From Symbiodinium natans (taxonomy: Eukaryota; Sar; Dinophyceae; Suessiales; Symbiodiniaceae): DNA of 64,000 nt. Shown here piece after piece: positions 60,487-64,000 of this stretch (positions are counted from its first letter, which is position 1; every line of letters begins with the position of its first letter). The notes beneath the pieces were generated by a model. That model searched no databases, was not told the origin of the DNA, and was given only the letters and a program-made list of their open reading frames with translations. The stretch is from the NCBI GenBank assembly GCA_905221605.1, contig CAJNDS010002068.1, positions 933,484-997,483 on the forward strand, read 5' to 3'. Made by a program: the position numbers and the translations under genes.

Positions 60487-61590
60487 CCAGCAGAATGAAA
60501 AAAAATACAAGAAAAATACAAGAATGAATTCAAGAGAAAATACAAGTAGCGATTCAGGAACAACGGTGAAATACAAAAAAAATGCAAGACAAATACAAAA
60601 AAATGCAAGAAAAATACAAGAAAAAATACAAGAAAAATACAAGAAAAAATACAAGAAAAATACAAGAAAAATGCAAGAACAATACGAGAAAAATGCAAGC
60701 AAAGGAAAAGGAGGGGGGGGGGGGGGGGGGGGGCGAGGGGGGGGTGGGGGGGCGGGGGGGGGGCTTGTGTTTTTGTCGTATTTTTTCCGTGTTTTTTCGC
60801 GTATTTTTTCCGTATTTTTTCCGTGTTTTTTTTTCGTATTTTTTTCGTATTTTTTCGTATTGTTCCGTATTTTTTCGTATTTTTTCGTATTTTTCCGTAT
60901 TTTTCGTATTTTTTCCTAGTTTTCGTGTATTTTTCGCGTATTTTTCGCATATTTCAAAGTACAAGAAAAACACGAAAAAAAAACACGGAAAAAACACGCG
61001 AAAAATACGGAAAATATACGACAAAAATACAAGACCCCCCCCCCCCCCCCCTCCCCCCCGCGCCTCCGTGCCTCCCTCCCCCCCCGCCCCCCCCCCCCCC
61101 CCCCCCCCGCCCTCCCGCCCCCCCCCCCCCGCCCGCCCCCCCCCCCCCCCCCCCGCACAAAAAACACTAAAAAAAACACGAAAAAATACGGAAAAAATAC
61201 GAAAAAAATACGAAAAAAACACGAAACAAACACGGAAAAAACACGCGAAAAATACGAAAAAAACACGACAAAAACACAAGCCCCCCCCCCCCTCCCCGCG
61301 CCTCCGCGCCTCTTGTATTTTTCTTGTATTTGCTCTTGTGTTTTTCTTGTACTTTTCTTGCATTTTTCTTGTAATTTTCTTGTATGTTCCTTGTATTTTT
61401 CTTGTATTTTTCTTGTATATTTCTTGTGTTTTTCTTGTGTTTTTGTTGTATGTTTCTTGTATTGTCTTGTAAGTTGCTTGTGTATTTTTTGGTAATTTTC
61501 TTGTATTTTTCTTGCACTTTGTTCGGCTGGTTTTTCTGCGCTCGTATTTTTCTTGCATTCCCCGTTTGTATTTTTTTGTATTTCTTCTTG
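60487..61590. repeat. Alternating inverted minisatellite, about 1.1 kb
   Basis: Blocks in order: an A-rich ACAAGAAAAAT array (60487-60712), a G tract (60713-60763), a T-rich TTTTTCGTA array (60764-60955), an A-rich AAAACACGA array (60957-61034), a C tract (61035-61155), an A-rich array (61156-61279), a C tract (61280-61311) and a T-rich TTGTATTTTTC array (61312-61590). The left series A-G-T is the reverse complement of a right series A-C-T, centred near 60956. Frames of up to 334 codons on both strands are repeat products. It follows the GC donor of an ankyrin exon. Confidence 0.9.
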
Positions 61591-61599
61591 TATTTATTT

Positions 61600-63365
61600 A
61601 GTTTTACTAAAACCCAATACTTCTGGCACCACGCCCGTCACAAGGCTACCCAAAGCCCTGCCCCACTTCTTTACATTCCACCCGAAGCACGGGATCTCCA
61701 TGTGAGTCATGGCCTTGATCCGGTATATACACAGGGGGAGCAGCACGTCATTGCCTTGTACTGCGCATGATGTCATGTGTGTCACCGGAGAGAAGGAAGG
61801 CGAATTGAGATTCGCCAGGCTAACAAGTGAGCCAACGACTGTGGCGAGGATCACGCTGGAAGTCCGATCATTTGGCTTAGCAGAGCTTGAGGACGCCGGA
61901 GTCAACCTCCTGAGCTGCCATCGTTCCAGCTTATTGAAGGATTCCGGGATCAGCAACGTTTGAAATGGAGCTGCCCAACCCTGCAGCGCACAGTGCACGT
62001 AAGACATGCGAACCTCGGCTGTTGCTCAAATCTCTCAGTAGGCGTTTCTAAGCTGCACGAAGCTTGCCAGGCATTTGCACAAAAAAACGACAACCAAACA
62101 ACCCCACGCGACAACGTTTTAAGCAGCAACGACGCGAAAATTCGCAGCGTCACATGAGGCCTCAGAAATCTACATGATGTGACGTTCTGTGGGTACACTT
62201 TGCACGATGCCAACGAAACAAACGCGCCACCTATCAGAAACGGGCTACAGAGACGGAGAGATCTTAGAAACAAAATTGTTCCTTAGATAGATACGGCAGA
62301 GAGAGACGGAGACAGAGAGATGGATAGTACACATCTTCGGATCTCGTGCCACGCATCGTGTCTGTTATGTTCGCCGTGTATGATGCTTGTCTGCAGTCTG
62401 GTTCGGGACCCCTATCATGTTGTCGGAATGATACTTGTATCCTCTGCCTCAGCTTCGTTCTGTCCTTCTTTTGCAAGCAGCTCGACTTTGCCGCAACTGG
62501 AAGCCTGACTTCGCTTCCTTCTCGTCCGAGGCTTGCAGCAGCCATGCAAGGAAGACTGGAGGCTCCGCCACCCCAAGCTACCTCAAGCTCTTGAGGACAT
62601 GTATTTCGTCGCAAGCAGCAAGGACTTGTGCTTGAATTTGTTGAGCATAACAGTTAGAATTACGGCCGCAACGACAGGAATCGGGAAGTGGGCCATGGTG
62701 AAACGTTGAGGGGGTCCTTGTTCATCTGGAGCCTAATTGTTTTATGGGTTGACAAGAAATTGATAAGCATTGCAGCTGGGTGGTCAGACTTTTCCCGTGG
62801 GCTTTCCAGACAGCATCGACCGAATGAAGGCTTTCCGACTTGTTGAATGGAGGTGTATGGAACATGTGAAGGATTGCAGTGGAGAAGTGCCAAGGCAAAC
62901 AACAGAAGCACTTCTTTGGTGAATCTTCAAAGCATGTGTCTGCTCTCAGAACCTCTATGCTCCATGATATCTGACAACAGGTTCTGAGGCTGCTGGATGC
63001 TGCAACCAGGGTGCACCATCGACGGTTTTCTTACAGCTCTTGTCTGTCTTCCCTGCACAAGAATGTGGCCAAAGCGCGGGGATGCAATGATGGCAACCTT
63101 TGGTGAACCGCCTTTCTGTGGGTTCTTAGTTCCGGTCCCATCCGAAGTCTCCTTAACAGCACGCATGCCAGAATTCCACTTTGGGAGCATCCAGGGTTTT
63201 GTTTGTCTTCTTGACATCACAATCCTGGACTCCTTGTGAAGAACGGACCCGCCCGCCTAACTGACCCAAATGCAGAAATCACATTCACTAACAGAGATCC
63301 CACAAGACGGAGAAGTTGCAGAACTCCGAGAGAGATGGCTTGCGTGAGAGTCTGAGAGTTGCACT
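61600..63365. other. Probable intronic and exonic sequence of the ankyrin gene, unresolved
   Basis: No firm exon. Candidate pieces on + are 61860-61910 (VRSFGLAELEDAGVN), 62900-62925 (ANNRSTSL) and 62990-63030 (GAPSTVFLQLL), each loosely ankyrin-like. A minus frame of 137 codons covers 61594-62007. Confidence 0.3.
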
Positions 63366-63370
63366 GTCAG

Positions 63371-63704
63371 ATGGTGAAGTTCCTGGCTGACGCCAAGGCC
63401 TTTGGAAAGATATGAGCTCCTCAAACACTGCGAGGGCTCACAAAATTGATGTCACCTTGATCACTGAGCACGTGGTAGTGTGGAATCAAGGCGCTGGAGG
63501 TTTGAGCGTGACAGCTGCAGGCTGCTCTTGACCGCCCGACTGCCAATGGCACAACGCCACTGCACGTGGCGTCCCTGTACGCTTGCCGCGATTGGGGGTT
63601 GTCGTGATGATTCTGCAGCCCAGACAGCTAATGAAGTGTTGCAATGTCAGTCTGAGATGGCTGATCGTATTTTGACTGGTGAAAGGCAGGGCCATTTGGA
63701 CGTG
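63371..63704 (+). CDS. Ankyrin-repeat exons, second group
   Basis: Exon 63371-63397 gives MVKFLADAK, the second helix of one repeat. Exon 63521-63576 gives AALDRPTANGTTPLHVAS, the loop and TPLH turn of the next. Exon 63686-63704 completes LQGHLDV. Joined, they read as one uninterrupted ankyrin unit with correct phase. Introns are GC-AG (63398-63520) and GT-AG (63577-63685); a GA donor follows at 63705. Same strand as the group at 60.1 kb and 3 kb away, so it could be one gene. The gene probably continues past the window end. Confidence 0.85.
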
Positions 63705-64000
63705 GAAACCTCAGCTGCTTTTCAACTTGGGGATGGCTTGGAAAGCATTTACTCGACCTCTTGCTGCCACAAGCGTGGAGTTTTGCTGTGCCCTGTCGAA
63801 TCTGTCGAATGCCGGAGCCGTGGCTTCAATCTCTTACCAATCTTTGCTGCTGATTCATAGGCCGCCCATTCCCGTGAATTACTCTCTGTGGGTTCGCTTG
63901 CGGGTGTCCATTCATCTCGGGCGTTTTGTTATTCACAAAGTCTTGTGGATAGCGGCCTCACAAGGGGTACAATGTGGGCCCTTCAGTTATAACTTAGTAA

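Noticed and set aside
60554-61558. 334-codon minus frame and 296-codon plus frame rich in Lys/Asn/Tyr or Phe/Cys/Ile
   Set aside because: Both are translations of the alternating minisatellite; the sequence is entirely simple repeats.
1-64000. tRNA, rRNA, snRNA and CRISPR arrays
   Set aside because: I looked for GGTTCGA-type B boxes with plausible stems, for U6-like sequence and for regular spaced repeats. Candidates such as 7775-7790, 25015-25035 and 49260-49280 do not form tRNA arms. Nothing qualified.

Overview
The window looks like nuclear DNA of a dinoflagellate. No long open reading frame is a real gene. Conserved proteins can be rebuilt only by joining short exons (10 to 144 nt) across small introns. 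Nearly every acceptor is AG, usually AG followed by G. The donors are mostly GC or GA and only a minority GT. Interstitial TTTAGGG repeats, long G or C homopolymers and many simple repeats fit the same picture. Splice sites were read by eye from protein conservation, reading phase and AG/G context. They are inferences, not transcript data.

Every gene I can defend lies on the + strand, which suggests a one-direction gene block. In order: an aldo/keto reductase C-terminal part (11.19-11.51 kb); a RanBP2-type zinc finger (13.0 kb); a HAD-superfamily hydrolase with motifs II, III and IV and its stop (about 16.3-18.83 kb); a large glycoside hydrolase family 31 gene with more than twenty exons, both catalytic aspartates and its stop (22.15-29.43 kb, N-terminus unresolved); a second RanBP2-type finger (30.5 kb); a Lys/Glu/Asp/Ser-rich protein built from repeated charged exons (38.5-40.4 kb); a ubiquitin unit in five exons (42.56-43.60 kb); the C-terminus of an unrecognised conserved-looking gene (52.39-52.86 kb); and ankyrin-repeat exons (60.1-60.4 and 63.4-63.7 kb). 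Several other exon-like stretches have no recognisable family.

Between and inside genes are repeats: a G-rich ~215-bp tandem (3.3-3.8 kb), inverted-repeat clusters (19.7, 41.1-41.4 and 44.9-45.2 kb), a degenerate telomere-like tract (41.8-42.2 kb), a 9-bp AACACCGCG satellite (46.5-47.5 kb), a TAG array (48.1-48.9 kb), a minisatellite (50.4-50.8 kb) and a ~1.1-kb alternating inverted minisatellite inside an ankyrin-gene intron (60.5-61.6 kb). The genes do not form an evident pathway. They look like ordinary neighbours in a gene array, and no mobile element, CRISPR array, rRNA or tRNA was found. The most interesting property is the splicing: about 50 introns in one locus, most with non-GT donors, one of them directly after the codon of the GH31 catalytic nucleophile.
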